This document shows, in pieces, positions 9,853 through 18,686 of a stretch of 64,000 nucleotides of DNA (the stretch's first letter is position 1; each line of letters starts with the position of its first letter). The position numbers and the translations under genes were made by a program. The notes beneath the pieces are model-generated. The model did no database searches. It worked only from the letters and a program-made list of their open reading frames with translations, and was not told the origin of the DNA. Location: contig NZ_JAFREP010000009.1 of NCBI RefSeq assembly GCF_017377855.1, forward strand, positions 28,405-92,404, given 5' to 3'. The stretch is from Acanthopleuribacter pedis. Lineage in GTDB: Bacteria > Acidobacteriota > Holophagae > Acanthopleuribacterales > Acanthopleuribacteraceae.

Positions 9853-10626
9853 TTATTGAGCGATTTGTTGCCCGCGAAAATAATCACAGCTCTCGGGCAC
9901 CATCACGCGTTCAATGCTCAACATGTCCTGCAAGCACGCCTCCTGACTCCCGCACTGAATGAATTCCAAGTACTTGAGCAGCACATAATTCACTTCACCC
10001 GAACAGGTATCGCGGTTGAGCAACGTCTGTTTGGTTGCCTGGACGATCACCTTTTCAATCAATTCGGGCGAATGCTGGAAACCCAAAACGTTGTTCATTT
10101 CCTCGGCGGCAATCCAGATATTGGTGGCATGTTGCAAATCACGGGTTCCGCCCAGGTTAATGCTCGTGGTGCTCCCGCCTTGAATTCGTTTTTGATGCAT
10201 GTTCAGTGTACGGGTCACGTTGCCGATGGTCTCGCCCATCGCGGTTACCTGCAGGGTATCCACCATTTGAAAGTCAATCTCATAGGTGACACCGTCGTCC
10301 ACGGTGAAGGCAACCTGACGCGTAACCGTTTTGGTGTAGGTTCCATCGTAGTTGTTTCTGTAAAGCTCTTCCAAGAAAACGCGGATGCCTAAGGCTTCAC
10401 CCGTGGGTTGAAAGGCAAGCGTGAAATCACCCTGCGCCCAACATTCGCTGTGCAGCGCATCTGGATCGGGAAAATTCCGCCCCGTCTTACCGGAGCCGGT
10501 GGTTACAAATTGGAAATCGACATCGGGATCGTCGGAAACATTGGCGCCGTTTTGGGCGAATACCATTGGGGAGCTAAAGGTTAAGGAAAACGAGGCAATT
10601 GCAAACATAAGAAATAAGTTTTTCAT
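9853..10626 (-). CDS. Secreted protein of unknown function, paralog A
   Basis: A 257-residue protein with a clear signal peptide (MKNLFLMFAIASFSLTFS, cleavage probably after VFA-Q). I do not recognise the family. The mature part begins ANVSDDPDVDF, has a beta-rich middle with many Thr and Val residues, and ends in a helical Cys-containing segment (NRDTCSGEVNYVLLKYLEF, then CLQDMLSIERVMVPESC). It is clearly related along its length to the neighbouring gene at 10962-11732: both keep NVSDDP, an SGS/GGSTT block, the RDTC-NYLLLK block and CLQ-ML-ERxxVP. The start at 10626 is chosen for GGAG 7 bases upstream and for the signal peptide. The two conserved Cys pairs suggest disulfides in the periplasm or outside the cell. 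Confidence 0.7.
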   Translation of the reverse strand: MKNLFLMFAIASFSLTFSSPMVFAQNGANVSDDPDVDFQFVTTGSGKTGRNFPDPDALHSECWAQGDFTLAFQPTGEALGIRVFLEELYRNNYDGTYTKTVTRQVAFTVDDGVTYEIDFQMVDTLQVTAMGETIGNVTRTLNMHQKRIQGGSTTSINLGGTRDLQHATNIWIAAEEMNNVLGFQHSPELIEKVIVQATKQTLLNRDTCSGEVNYVLLKYLEFIQCGSQEACLQDMLSIERVMVPESCDYFRGQQIAQ

Positions 10627-10961
10627 GAGGACACTCCAAAACAAGCGAAACGCTTATGGATTAACCCGCAACGCTCCTAAGCGACGAACGGGCGAGACAA
10701 GCTGAGACCTGGCCGTAACAGGCAAATCCCGTCAGTCAAAAACGGTTTTTTCTGCCTGCTTCGTAGAGGAAAGGTGTGATTGCGTCTGGCGCGGGGACAT
10801 TTAATTTTGTTTTTTTTGAGATTTTTTTCGCAGACCGCGCGCCGTGAAAGAACCACTGAATCTTGGACGGCTTTGCCGGTCACGTAAACAACAAACCCAC
10901 CGCCCCACGACAGCGTGGGCGAAACCCGCGAGGTTGTGGGACACTGAGTTCAAACGGAACC
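10627..10961. other. Intergenic region between secreted paralogs
   Basis: No gene is seen. A short hairpin CCCACG/CGTGGG (10904-10919) lies downstream of paralog B on its strand and is followed by T-rich sequence, so it is a weak terminator candidate. The segment nearest paralog A should hold its promoter. Confidence 0.3.
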
Positions 10962-11732
10962 TTATTTGCCTTCGAAGCTTCCGACAACGCCACCGGCCGC
11001 GCAGTAAGGAACCAGGGCGCGTTCCATGCTCAACATGCCTTGCAAGCAATCGAATTCACCGGTGCAACCTTCGTATTCAAAAAACTTGAGCAAGAGGTAG
11101 TTCAACTCCTCGGCACAGGTATCGCGGGTTTCCAGAACCTGGATCATGGCCTGCTCAATGCCTTTTTCAATCATTTGGGGCTGAAAGGCGTACTCAAAAA
11201 CTTTGTGGGTTTCATCCGCGGCGATCCAGTTAAGCGGCGCATCTTGAAGGTCCCGGTCACCATCGATGGTAATCGTGGTGGAACCACCGAAGCGAATTTC
11301 GCGTTTGGACAAGTTGAAGGTGCGCGCCACCTCGCCGTAGACATAACCGTAACGGGTCATTCTGCTGAAGTCGCGTACTTGGAAATCCATGTCGTAATCA
11401 GTCATGCGATCAACAAAAAATTCAACGCGGCGATCCACGACCTTGTTCCAAGAGCCGTCACCGTTGTCGGTGTAGGTTTCTGTTACGGAAACGCGGATGT
11501 CAAGCGATTTTCCGGTCGGATTGTAGACCAAGGTGTAGTTCCCTTCCGCAAAATTGACGATGTCGCCACCGCTGGGGTCGAGGGGAAAACTCACGGGGGA
11601 ACCGCTGTTTGTCACCGTGTAGGAAAAATCAAGGTTGGGATCATCCGATACGTTGGTGCCGTCACTTGCCCAAAGGGTTTGGGCGGTTAAACCGAAAAAA
11701 GCAACTGCTAAAATAATCCATAATTTTTTCAT
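10962..11732 (-). CDS. Secreted protein of unknown function, paralog B
   Basis: A 256-residue paralog of the gene at 9853-10626, with its own signal peptide (MKKLWIILAVAFFGLTAQTLWA-S). The mature start is DGTNVSDDPNLDF. The middle has RFGGSTTITIDGDRDLQDAPLNWIAADE-like sequence matched in paralog A by GGSTTSINLGGTRDLQHATNIWIAAEE (compared piecewise), and the C-terminal part has ETRDTCAEELNYLLLKFFEYEGC and CLQGMLSMERALVP. GGAG lies 8 bases before the chosen ATG. About 335 bases separate the two, and each has its own ribosome site, so they may be transcribed separately. No function can be assigned. Confidence 0.7.
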   Translation of the reverse strand: MKKLWIILAVAFFGLTAQTLWASDGTNVSDDPNLDFSYTVTNSGSPVSFPLDPSGGDIVNFAEGNYTLVYNPTGKSLDIRVSVTETYTDNGDGSWNKVVDRRVEFFVDRMTDYDMDFQVRDFSRMTRYGYVYGEVARTFNLSKREIRFGGSTTITIDGDRDLQDAPLNWIAADETHKVFEYAFQPQMIEKGIEQAMIQVLETRDTCAEELNYLLLKFFEYEGCTGEFDCLQGMLSMERALVPYCAAGGVVGSFEGK

Positions 11733-12421
11733 TAGATAACTCCAATGCGCACCGCGCAATGTGATTGACGACCTGAGACCCAAAATACGGCCAACGGATC
11801 CCGCCGCGGCGCCGGCATAAAACCGGCTTCAGAAAGGAGAGGTGTCGATTCGGTCAGGATGGGGACACGTTTTTAAAAAAAATCACCAACGCAAACAATT
11901 CCATAGCTTTACCCCCTGAAATCCACCTGCCGACCCGGCCCCGTCACCCGCTTTTTACGCTTTCTTTCAACAAAGGCTCAGACTATCCCGCGCCCAACCG
12001 ATAAGCCGGTACATCGCGGTAGAACAAACCAAACGATGGAATGACTCGGGACAGGAGCCTGACCTTGATCCATCGCATGCCCACACCCGGGATGGTTCTG
12101 GTTTTCTACGAACCCAATCGTCATCCATCCGATTGGCGGAAAGCCGGCTAGGTGCGGCGTGCCGAACACCAGGATTGGATGCGCCTCGTGTGGGGTAGCG
12201 GCCGTGAGACCCCTTTGTTCGCAAGCGGGGTTTCCGGGGAAACACGACGATGTGTCTGGAAAGCTTGTTTACCACGGCGGTCTTAGCGCCGGTCGCGGTC
12301 ATGCCGAGGAAAGCTCGGGGACCGCGGCGATTAAAGCATTGGCGGCGGGACGTCACACCCTCGCCAAAGTTCCCGTTTATGGCTGATATTTAGATTCAAA
12401 AAGATTGGGAGAACCACAAAC
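11733..12421. other. Intergenic region upstream of chemotaxis receptor
   Basis: About 690 bases without a convincing gene. It contains a hairpin with a TTCG loop (ACCCCTTTG at 12209-12217 pairing with 12222-12231, one bulge) followed by TTT, which may end an upstream transcript or structure the leader. No sigma28-type promoter could be recognised. Confidence 0.3.
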
Positions 12422-14074
12422 ATGTCTATCGATACCGCATCAAACGACGCCCTCATTGCCGAGCGAACCACAGAACTTTTCCGACAGCGGCAACAACATT
12501 ATTTCAGCAAAATCGACCGGCTTTTGGTCGGATTACTGATCGCGCAATGGCCCGCCGCCGTCGTCTTTGCCTTGCTGGCAACGCCGCGAACCTGGGACGG
12601 AACTGTCGCGGATACCTACGCTCACGTCTACCTTGCCGTCGGCTTGGGGGGTTTGATCTCCTTGGTTCCATTTTTCATGTGGCGCCGTGCGCCGGGCATG
12701 GCGGTAACCCGTTATGCGTTGGCAATCGCGGGCATGCTCTACACCAGCATCTTTACGCATATCGCCGGCGGCGTCGACGAGGCCCACTTCCACTTTTTTG
12801 TGATGGTTTCCTTTATCGGCCTCTATTTTGATTGGCGCACCACCCTAACCGCCGTTGTGGTGATCGGCGCCGATCATTTGCTACGTACCCTTTTCATTCC
12901 CGAGTCCATCTTTGGCGCCGCCGACAATCCTTGGTTCCAAATGATCCGTCATTATCTGTGGGCGATTGTGATGGCGGCGGTGCTGATCCTAGCAGGACGA
13001 TGGATCACCCAAGAAAAACAGGAAGCCGCGCGCCATTCCGCACAAGCCTCGGTTCAAGCTGAAACGCTGGCGCAACAACAGCAGCTTATGGCCGAGAAAC
13101 AAAACGAAGAACATCAACGGGCCGAGGCAGCCGAGGCAAGGGTGCGTACCCTGCTCGCCGTGGTTGACCGCGCGGCGGACGGTGATTTAACCGGAACCAT
13201 TGAGGTAGCGGGCGACGACGCCGTGGGCCGGGTTGCCAAGGGGTTGGAACAGTTGCTCGCCAACTTCCGCACCGGCATGCACCAAATCGCCTTGCAAACG
13301 GTGGAAATCAATGAGACCGCGGCGCAACTGGAAAGCCTGAGCAACGGACAAATTGAGAAAGCCGAGGAGGCCATCGTCACCGGCGCGGACATTCGTGTCT
13401 ACGGCGAGCAAATCACCGAGAGCATGCATGCCGCCGCCGGTCGCATTGAAGCCTCGATTAGCATCAACGACGAGGTCGTCGCCGGTTCCAACCACGCCGC
13501 GGAGGTGGCCCAACGCGCCGAGGGCGAGGCCCGCAACACCGGTGAAATCATCGACCGACTCGGCAAAAGTAGCCGCGAAATCGGCAACGTGGTCGCCGTC
13601 ATCGAAAAAATCGCCTCCCAAACCAACTTGCTCGCCTTAAACGCCACCATTGAGGCCGCGGCGGCGGGTGATGCCGGCAAAGGTTTTGCCGTGGTTGCCC
13701 AGGAAGTCAAAGAACTGGCCAAACAAACCGGCGACGCCACCGGCGACATCAGCAACCGTATCGGCACCATGCGTGAGGACGTCAACCAAGCCATTCAAGC
13801 AGTCACACAGATCACCAACATCGTTACGGAACTCAACGACATACAACAGAACACGGTTGCATCGGTCATGCGTCAGGCGGAGAACACCACCGACATCAAC
13901 CAGAGCATCAACAACGCCAACCAGCAGCACGATCAATCGATGGGCCACGTAACCCTGTTAACCGAGGCCCTGCAACAAACCGGCGCCGGCGCGGCCCAAA
14001 CCGGCGAAGGCGCCAAGCGCATGGTTTCCGTGGCGGACAGCCTCAAAGCCCTGGTTGACGCCTTCAAAGTCTAA
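12422..14074 (+). CDS. Methyl-accepting chemotaxis protein with polytopic membrane sensor
   Basis: A 550-residue receptor. Instead of the usual two-helix periplasmic sensor, its first ~195 residues form about six membrane helices, with the motif HIAGGVDEAHFHFFVMVSF near residues 113-131. A coiled coil (about 200-240), a HAMP-like segment (about 243-295) and the MCP signalling domain follow. The signalling hairpin tip is recognisable as EKIASQTNLLALNATIEAAA followed by AGDAGKGFAVVAQEV (about 393-428). It should relay a signal sensed in or near the membrane to CheA/CheW. GGGAG lies about 10 bases upstream. The stop codon TAA is also the first triplet of a palindromic repeat arm. No che genes are nearby. 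The ligand is unknown. Confidence 0.92.
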   Translation: MSIDTASNDALIAERTTELFRQRQQHYFSKIDRLLVGLLIAQWPAAVVFALLATPRTWDGTVADTYAHVYLAVGLGGLISLVPFFMWRRAPGMAVTRYALAIAGMLYTSIFTHIAGGVDEAHFHFFVMVSFIGLYFDWRTTLTAVVVIGADHLLRTLFIPESIFGAADNPWFQMIRHYLWAIVMAAVLILAGRWITQEKQEAARHSAQASVQAETLAQQQQLMAEKQNEEHQRAEAAEARVRTLLAVVDRAADGDLTGTIEVAGDDAVGRVAKGLEQLLANFRTGMHQIALQTVEINETAAQLESLSNGQIEKAEEAIVTGADIRVYGEQITESMHAAAGRIEASISINDEVVAGSNHAAEVAQRAEGEARNTGEIIDRLGKSSREIGNVVAVIEKIASQTNLLALNATIEAAAAGDAGKGFAVVAQEVKELAKQTGDATGDISNRIGTMREDVNQAIQAVTQITNIVTELNDIQQNTVASVMRQAENTTDINQSINNANQQHDQSMGHVTLLTEALQQTGAGAAQTGEGAKRMVSVADSLKALVDAFKV

Positions 14075-14290
14075 CCCGCATTTCTCACCAGAAGTTCTGC
14101 TCCGGCGTTGAAATAGCTGCGATGACTTAGGTTACTTGGCTGCACCGTTGCAAAGCAACGGCGGGGCGGCCTCGACGTAGCGCTGCCACGCCGAATGGTC
14201 GGCCCCGCTGCGTTTGCCCTCGGTCGTAACCTGTGTTCTCACAGCGATTTCAAAGCCTCGCGACGAATTCTGGTGAGAACCGCGGGCTAA
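14072..14290. repeat. Palindromic repeat element, copy 1 (long form)
   Basis: The left arm TAACCCGCATTTCTCACCAG (14072-14091) is complementary to the right arm ending ACCGCGGGCTAA (14268-14290), with about 175 bases between. The inner right part (14226-14290) matches, with the same order of blocks (TTCTCACA, TTTCA, CTCGCG, CGAAT, GTGA, AACCGCGGG), the element at 28537-28600. The left end overlaps the stop codon of the chemotaxis receptor gene. A CCGTTGC-AAA-GCAACGG hairpin (14145-14161) lies inside. Confidence 0.6.
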
Positions 14291-14580
14291 CCTGGCGGGG
14301 CGAACCGGCCCCCCTTTGCCACCTATCCCGAAAGCAAAGCGTTACCCGATTGAAGTCGTGCCTTCTCCCCAAATGAATGCCACCATGCTCACCGATCCAT
14401 AACAACCTTTGGTTCCCACAAGCACAAGGCAAGGTCGCATCCGTGTGAGGATATTGCACAAATGTGTACTTGCACTTTTTACTTGCATCGCCGCGAGCGT
14501 GCATATACATTCTTTACCAACGCCCCGTCGTGGGGCCTTTTTTTGACGCCAATATGTGCACCTACACACAGGAGGCTTTC
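14291..14580. other. Leader and control region of RND efflux operon
   Basis: Three TTGCAC/TTGCAC/TTGCAT direct repeats (14454-14459, 14470-14475, 14483-14488) precede AT-rich TATACATT (14504-14511). They could be promoter elements and an operator for the MarR regulator encoded at the operon end. A TGTG-N6-CACA inverted repeat lies near 14556-14569. A strong terminator-like hairpin sits between these and the first gene. These assignments are by inspection only. Confidence 0.35.
14522..14544 (+). terminator. Intrinsic terminator/leader hairpin upstream of efflux operon
   Basis: The stem GCCCC-GTCGT-GGGGC (14522-14536) is followed by C and seven T (14538-14544). It lies only 37 bases before the GTG start of the adaptor gene. 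It may end an upstream short transcript or act in leader control. Confidence 0.65.
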
Positions 14581-15669
14581 GTGCGACTTCTTACCTTCCT
14601 CGCTTCCCTCTGCCTGACCACCCTCGTCCTCTTTGTTCTTTGGTGGAAACAACCCGCTTTTGCCGAACCCCAACCCGCCCAACAACCGCTGGTTGTCGCC
14701 ACCGCCCCCGTCACCCTCGCCCAACAGCAAAGCTTTCGCCTTTACGGGGTGACCCGTGCCCGCGACACCGCCAACCTGTCTTTTACCGTCGGCGGCCGTT
14801 TGGAAACACGCCCCTTTGAGGTGGGGCAACAGGTCGCCAAGGACCAGGTTCTGGCGCAATTAGATGCAGATCCCTTTCGCCACCAACTGGCCGGTTTGCA
14901 GGGCAACCTCACCGAATTGAACACCCTCATCGCCCAGGCCGAGCGGGATCAAAACCGCTCCTCCGATTTGTTTCAGCGCGGCGCCGCGACCAAAGAAGAA
15001 GTCGAAAAGGTCGGCGCCGGCTTGACCGCACAACGCGCCAAACGCGACGCCCTTCAAGCCCAAATCAAAGAGATCCGCCGACTCATCGACGAAACGACAC
15101 TGCGCGCGCCCGTTGCCGGGGTCGTCACCCAAACCTTCATCGAAGCCGGTGAATACGCGCGACCCGGCGCCCCGATTTATGCGCTCAGTGGCGCCGGCGC
15201 CGTGGAGGTCGCGGTTGAGGTGCCCGAATCCTTGCTCCCCCACATTCGCCTCGGCATGTCGGTATCGGTTGATTTTCCCCTACTCGGCCGCCGCGCCGAG
15301 GCGGGAACGGTTCGCCATCTGGGCTCCAGCAGCCTCGGACCCGGCCACCTGTTTCCGGTCCACGTCGCCATCACCCCCTTCGACGGCCTGATCTCCGGTT
15401 TAACCGCCGAGGTGGCCATTGCCCAAGAGGACGAGCCCCAAATAAGCATTCCCGTTGAAGCCGTGCTCAGCCCTTCCGGCGAGCGGGCTTGGACCTTTGT
15501 GTTGGTTGACGGCCGGGCCAAACGCGTGCCGCTCCAGTTGCTCCAACTCCAGGAACAAGGCGTGATCGTTCGCGGCGCCTTGAAGCACCATGACCGGGTG
15601 GTGATCGGGGCACCGGCGCTGTTACACGACGGTGACCCGGTGATCGTCGGCCAGGCGGTGACGCCATGA
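14581..15669 (+). CDS. RND efflux periplasmic adaptor subunit (membrane fusion protein)
   Basis: A 362-residue HlyD/AcrA-type adaptor that would bridge the RND pump and the TolC channel in the periplasm. The N-terminus is a signal/anchor (VRLLTFLASLCLTTLVLFVLWW); then come a barrel-sandwich half (YGVTRARDTANLSFTVGGRL), a coiled-coil hairpin (about residues 95-165), the second half (RAPVAGVVTQTFIEAGEYARPG) and a beta-barrel domain. I start it at GTG 14581 because AGGAGG lies 5 bases upstream; the longer open frame would read through a terminator hairpin. Its stop overlaps the RND gene start (ATGA at 15666), so translation is probably coupled. It is the first gene of a four-gene operon. Confidence 0.9.
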   Translation: MRLLTFLASLCLTTLVLFVLWWKQPAFAEPQPAQQPLVVATAPVTLAQQQSFRLYGVTRARDTANLSFTVGGRLETRPFEVGQQVAKDQVLAQLDADPFRHQLAGLQGNLTELNTLIAQAERDQNRSSDLFQRGAATKEEVEKVGAGLTAQRAKRDALQAQIKEIRRLIDETTLRAPVAGVVTQTFIEAGEYARPGAPIYALSGAGAVEVAVEVPESLLPHIRLGMSVSVDFPLLGRRAEAGTVRHLGSSSLGPGHLFPVHVAITPFDGLISGLTAEVAIAQEDEPQISIPVEAVLSPSGERAWTFVLVDGRAKRVPLQLLQLQEQGVIVRGALKHHDRVVIGAPALLHDGDPVIVGQAVTP

Positions 15670-18600
15670 AGTTCCTATGGATCGGATTGGAACGGGCCAA
15701 GCTAACCTTGGCCGCGGCCTTCCTCCTCTGCGCAACCGGCCTGGTCGCGTGGCGGGTGATGCCGCGCATGGAAGATCCCCGTATTCCCGAGCGCAACGCC
15801 CTATTGATCACCGTTTATCCCGGCGCCGACCCCGAACAAATCGCGCGTTTGGTGGCCGATCCGCTGGAAGAACAACTGGCCGAGGTCGACAGCATCACCC
15901 GTATCGAATCGGAAATCCGCGCCGAGGTGGTGGTGACCACCTTGAAACTGCGCGGATTCCTCGACGACGATCAAGCGATTAACGCCGAATGGGACGAGGT
16001 ACGCCGTCACATCCATCGTGCAACCCTTGAATTCCCGGCCGGGGTCTTGCCACCGATTTTGGATACAGACATCCTCGAAACCGAGGCGGTGCTACTGGCC
16101 GTCACCGGCATCGACGATCCCCTTGCCCTCATGGAAACCGCCGAAAAGGTCAAAAAAGCGCTGCTGCAGTTGGACAGTGTGGCCGCGGTAAAAATCGCGG
16201 GCGATCCCGGCGATCAAATCACCGTCGCTTTTGACGACGCCCAAGCCCGGCGGCTCGGCCTCAACGCCGGCGTGTTGGCGCAACAACTCCAGCAGCGCAA
16301 CCTCAATCAGCCAGGTGGGAGCGTAAAAACCGGGGGATTGGGAACCTTCTTGCGACCACGGGCCGAGTTCCGTGACCTCGAGGATCTGCGTACCACCCCG
16401 ATTGTGCTGCCTTCCGGCGCCGCCGTGCCGCTGCACAGTATTGCGCGGGTGGAACGCGGCCCGCGGGAACCCATCGGCGAGATCATGCGCGTCAACGGTC
16501 GCCGCGCCGTCGGGCTGGGCGTGGTTCCGGTCGACAACATCAACCTGGTGACCTTTGGCAACGAGGTGCGCGCCCTCACCGAGGACCTGAAATCCCGCGT
16601 TGCTCCCTTCACCCTGACCGAGGTGACCTTTCAACCGGCACGGGTCGCAGATCGGTTGCAAAACCTGAGCCTCTCCCTTTTGCTGGGGATCGCCGTCGTG
16701 TCACTGGTTTTGGTCTCAACCATGGGTTTGCGCTTGGGTTTGGTGGTGGCCTCGGTTGTGCCCATGATCGCCCTAGCCTCGGTCGCCTTGTTTTTCTTCT
16801 CGGGCGGCATCCTGCACCAATTGTCCATCGCGGCCCTGGTCATCGCCTTGGGTTTGTTGGTTGACAACGCCATCGTGATGGCCGAATCCATTCAATGGCA
16901 CCTGGATCACGGCTTGGACGGCGTCACCGCCGCCAAAACAGCGCTGCGCGAATTGGCCCTGCCCTTGTTGGCAGCCACCGGGACCACCCTCGCCGCCTTT
17001 GTCCCGATGCTGCTGGCGGAGGGCGACGTGGGCAGCTTCACCCGCGACATCCCGCGCGTCATCATGATCACCCTCGCCGTCAGCTACTTTTTTGCCCTCT
17101 GTGTCACGCCCACCTTAAGCGCGCGCTTCCAAAAACAACTGATTCGCGGGGAACAGCAACAACGCTGGGACCGCCTGGCGGCGATTTCGGTGAACCACCC
17201 ACGTAAGGTGCTCCTCGCCGTGGGCTTGGTCCTGATCACCGCGGCCCTCGGCGCAACCCGCATGGACCAGCAGTTTTTCCCATACGGGGATCGCAACCAA
17301 CTCTTGGTGAGCCTGGAACTCCCCGTCGGCAGCCACATCCAGACAACCACCGCCGCCGCGGAACAATTGGAACGCCTGGTCAAAAACGATCCTTTTGTGG
17401 TTGGTTCGGCGACTTTTATCGGGCGCAGCGCGCCCCAGTTTTACTACAACCTGCCCAAATACCCGGCCGCGCCGCACCTTGCCCAGGTGCTGCTCACCAC
17501 CCAATCCACCGAGGGTTTGGCGGCGTTTGCCGACAGGCTGCGCGGGGAAATGCAGCGTTTGGTTCCCGAGGCGGTCACGATCACGCGCATCATGGAACAA
17601 GGCCCGCCGGTCGACGCCCCCATCGAGATCCGCATTAGCAGTGAAGATGCGCGCGTCCTCGAACAACGAACCGAGGCCGTCGTCGCCATCCTGGAACGGC
17701 AGCAAGGCGTTCACAGCATCCGTCATAACCTGGGTCGCGGTCAGCCCACGCTCACCTTTCGCGTGAACGACGCGGCCGCGGGGCGCGGACACCTAAGCCG
17801 CGGCCATGTCGCCCAGGCACTCGGCCGCCAAACCCGCGGCATTTTGGCGGGTCAATTCCGCGAGGCCGACGATCCCGTGCCCATTCTGGTGCGCGGCGGG
17901 GCAGGAGAGTTCACCCCCCTGCCCCAACTGGCGAGCCTGGATATCGCCAACGGCGCCGGCAGCCCCGTCCCCCTGCAACAAGTTGCCCGCTTCACAACGG
18001 AATGGGTCCCCTCCGTCATCCACCATCGCAACCGCGCGCGGACGGTCACGGTCTCAGCCAACCTGGCGACCGGCACCCGCTTCAACCAGGTCATCGGCCC
18101 GCTTAAACGCGATCTGGGAGAATTGACCTGGGACACCTTGCTCCGTTACGAATTGGGCGGTGCCGTCGAGGCCTCAGACACCGCGCGCGGGGCCATTTTG
18201 CGCAACATGCCCACCACCTTGCTGCTCCTGGTTTTTATTTTGCTGGCCGAGTTCAACCGCTTCCGCGAGGTCGCGATTGTGATGATCACCATCCCACTTT
18301 CGGCGATTGGGGTCATTCCCGGTCTGCTCCTTTTTAACCAACCCTTTGGGTTCATGTCCTTGTTGGGCGTGCTGGCCCTGGCCGGGATCGTGGTCAACAA
18401 CGCGATTGTGTTGATCGAGGTGGTCAAAGAAGGCCGCGCCGCCGGTCTGCCGTTGCCGGAGGCGGTCCGCAAAGCCGTACGCAAACGGACGCGGCCGATC
18501 CTGCTGACCACGGCTACCACCGTGGCGGGCTTGCTGCCGCTGGCACTGTCTTCTTCCTCGCTGTGGCCGCCGATGGCCTGGGCGATGATCTCCGGCCTGC

Positions 18601-18686
18601 TCAGCGCCACCATGCTCACGCTCCTGGTGGTGCCTGCTTTGTACCTGGTCTTGTTCCGCAACGCATCCGAGGAGGTGGTTGTATGA
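15666..18686 (+). CDS. RND efflux transporter permease subunit
   Basis: A 1006-residue AcrB-type inner-membrane pump that exports substrates using the proton gradient. The layout is one N-terminal helix, a first large periplasmic domain (about residues 35-325), a helix bundle, the second large periplasmic domain (about 540-840) and a C-terminal bundle. Motifs include VYPGADPEQIARLVADPLEEQL at the start of the first porter loop (kept here as VYPGADPEQIARLV), and LGLLVDNAIVMAE in TM4, which carries the Asp of the proton relay. The repeat copy LAGIVVNNAIVLIE is in the second half. The length is near the family norm. ATGA overlaps link it to the adaptor gene before and the TolC gene after. Substrates are unknown. 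Confidence 0.93.
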   Translation: MKFLWIGLERAKLTLAAAFLLCATGLVAWRVMPRMEDPRIPERNALLITVYPGADPEQIARLVADPLEEQLAEVDSITRIESEIRAEVVVTTLKLRGFLDDDQAINAEWDEVRRHIHRATLEFPAGVLPPILDTDILETEAVLLAVTGIDDPLALMETAEKVKKALLQLDSVAAVKIAGDPGDQITVAFDDAQARRLGLNAGVLAQQLQQRNLNQPGGSVKTGGLGTFLRPRAEFRDLEDLRTTPIVLPSGAAVPLHSIARVERGPREPIGEIMRVNGRRAVGLGVVPVDNINLVTFGNEVRALTEDLKSRVAPFTLTEVTFQPARVADRLQNLSLSLLLGIAVVSLVLVSTMGLRLGLVVASVVPMIALASVALFFFSGGILHQLSIAALVIALGLLVDNAIVMAESIQWHLDHGLDGVTAAKTALRELALPLLAATGTTLAAFVPMLLAEGDVGSFTRDIPRVIMITLAVSYFFALCVTPTLSARFQKQLIRGEQQQRWDRLAAISVNHPRKVLLAVGLVLITAALGATRMDQQFFPYGDRNQLLVSLELPVGSHIQTTTAAAEQLERLVKNDPFVVGSATFIGRSAPQFYYNLPKYPAAPHLAQVLLTTQSTEGLAAFADRLRGEMQRLVPEAVTITRIMEQGPPVDAPIEIRISSEDARVLEQRTEAVVAILERQQGVHSIRHNLGRGQPTLTFRVNDAAAGRGHLSRGHVAQALGRQTRGILAGQFREADDPVPILVRGGAGEFTPLPQLASLDIANGAGSPVPLQQVARFTTEWVPSVIHHRNRARTVTVSANLATGTRFNQVIGPLKRDLGELTWDTLLRYELGGAVEASDTARGAILRNMPTTLLLLVFILLAEFNRFREVAIVMITIPLSAIGVIPGLLLFNQPFGFMSLLGVLALAGIVVNNAIVLIEVVKEGRAAGLPLPEAVRKAVRKRTRPILLTTATTVAGLLPLALSSSSLWPPMAWAMISGLLSATMLTLLVVPALYLVLFRNASEEVVV

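Noticed and set aside
10863..11690. 275-codon rightward frame opposite secreted paralog B
   Set aside because: The leftward frame has a signal peptide, ribosome site and a paralog next door; the rightward one has none.
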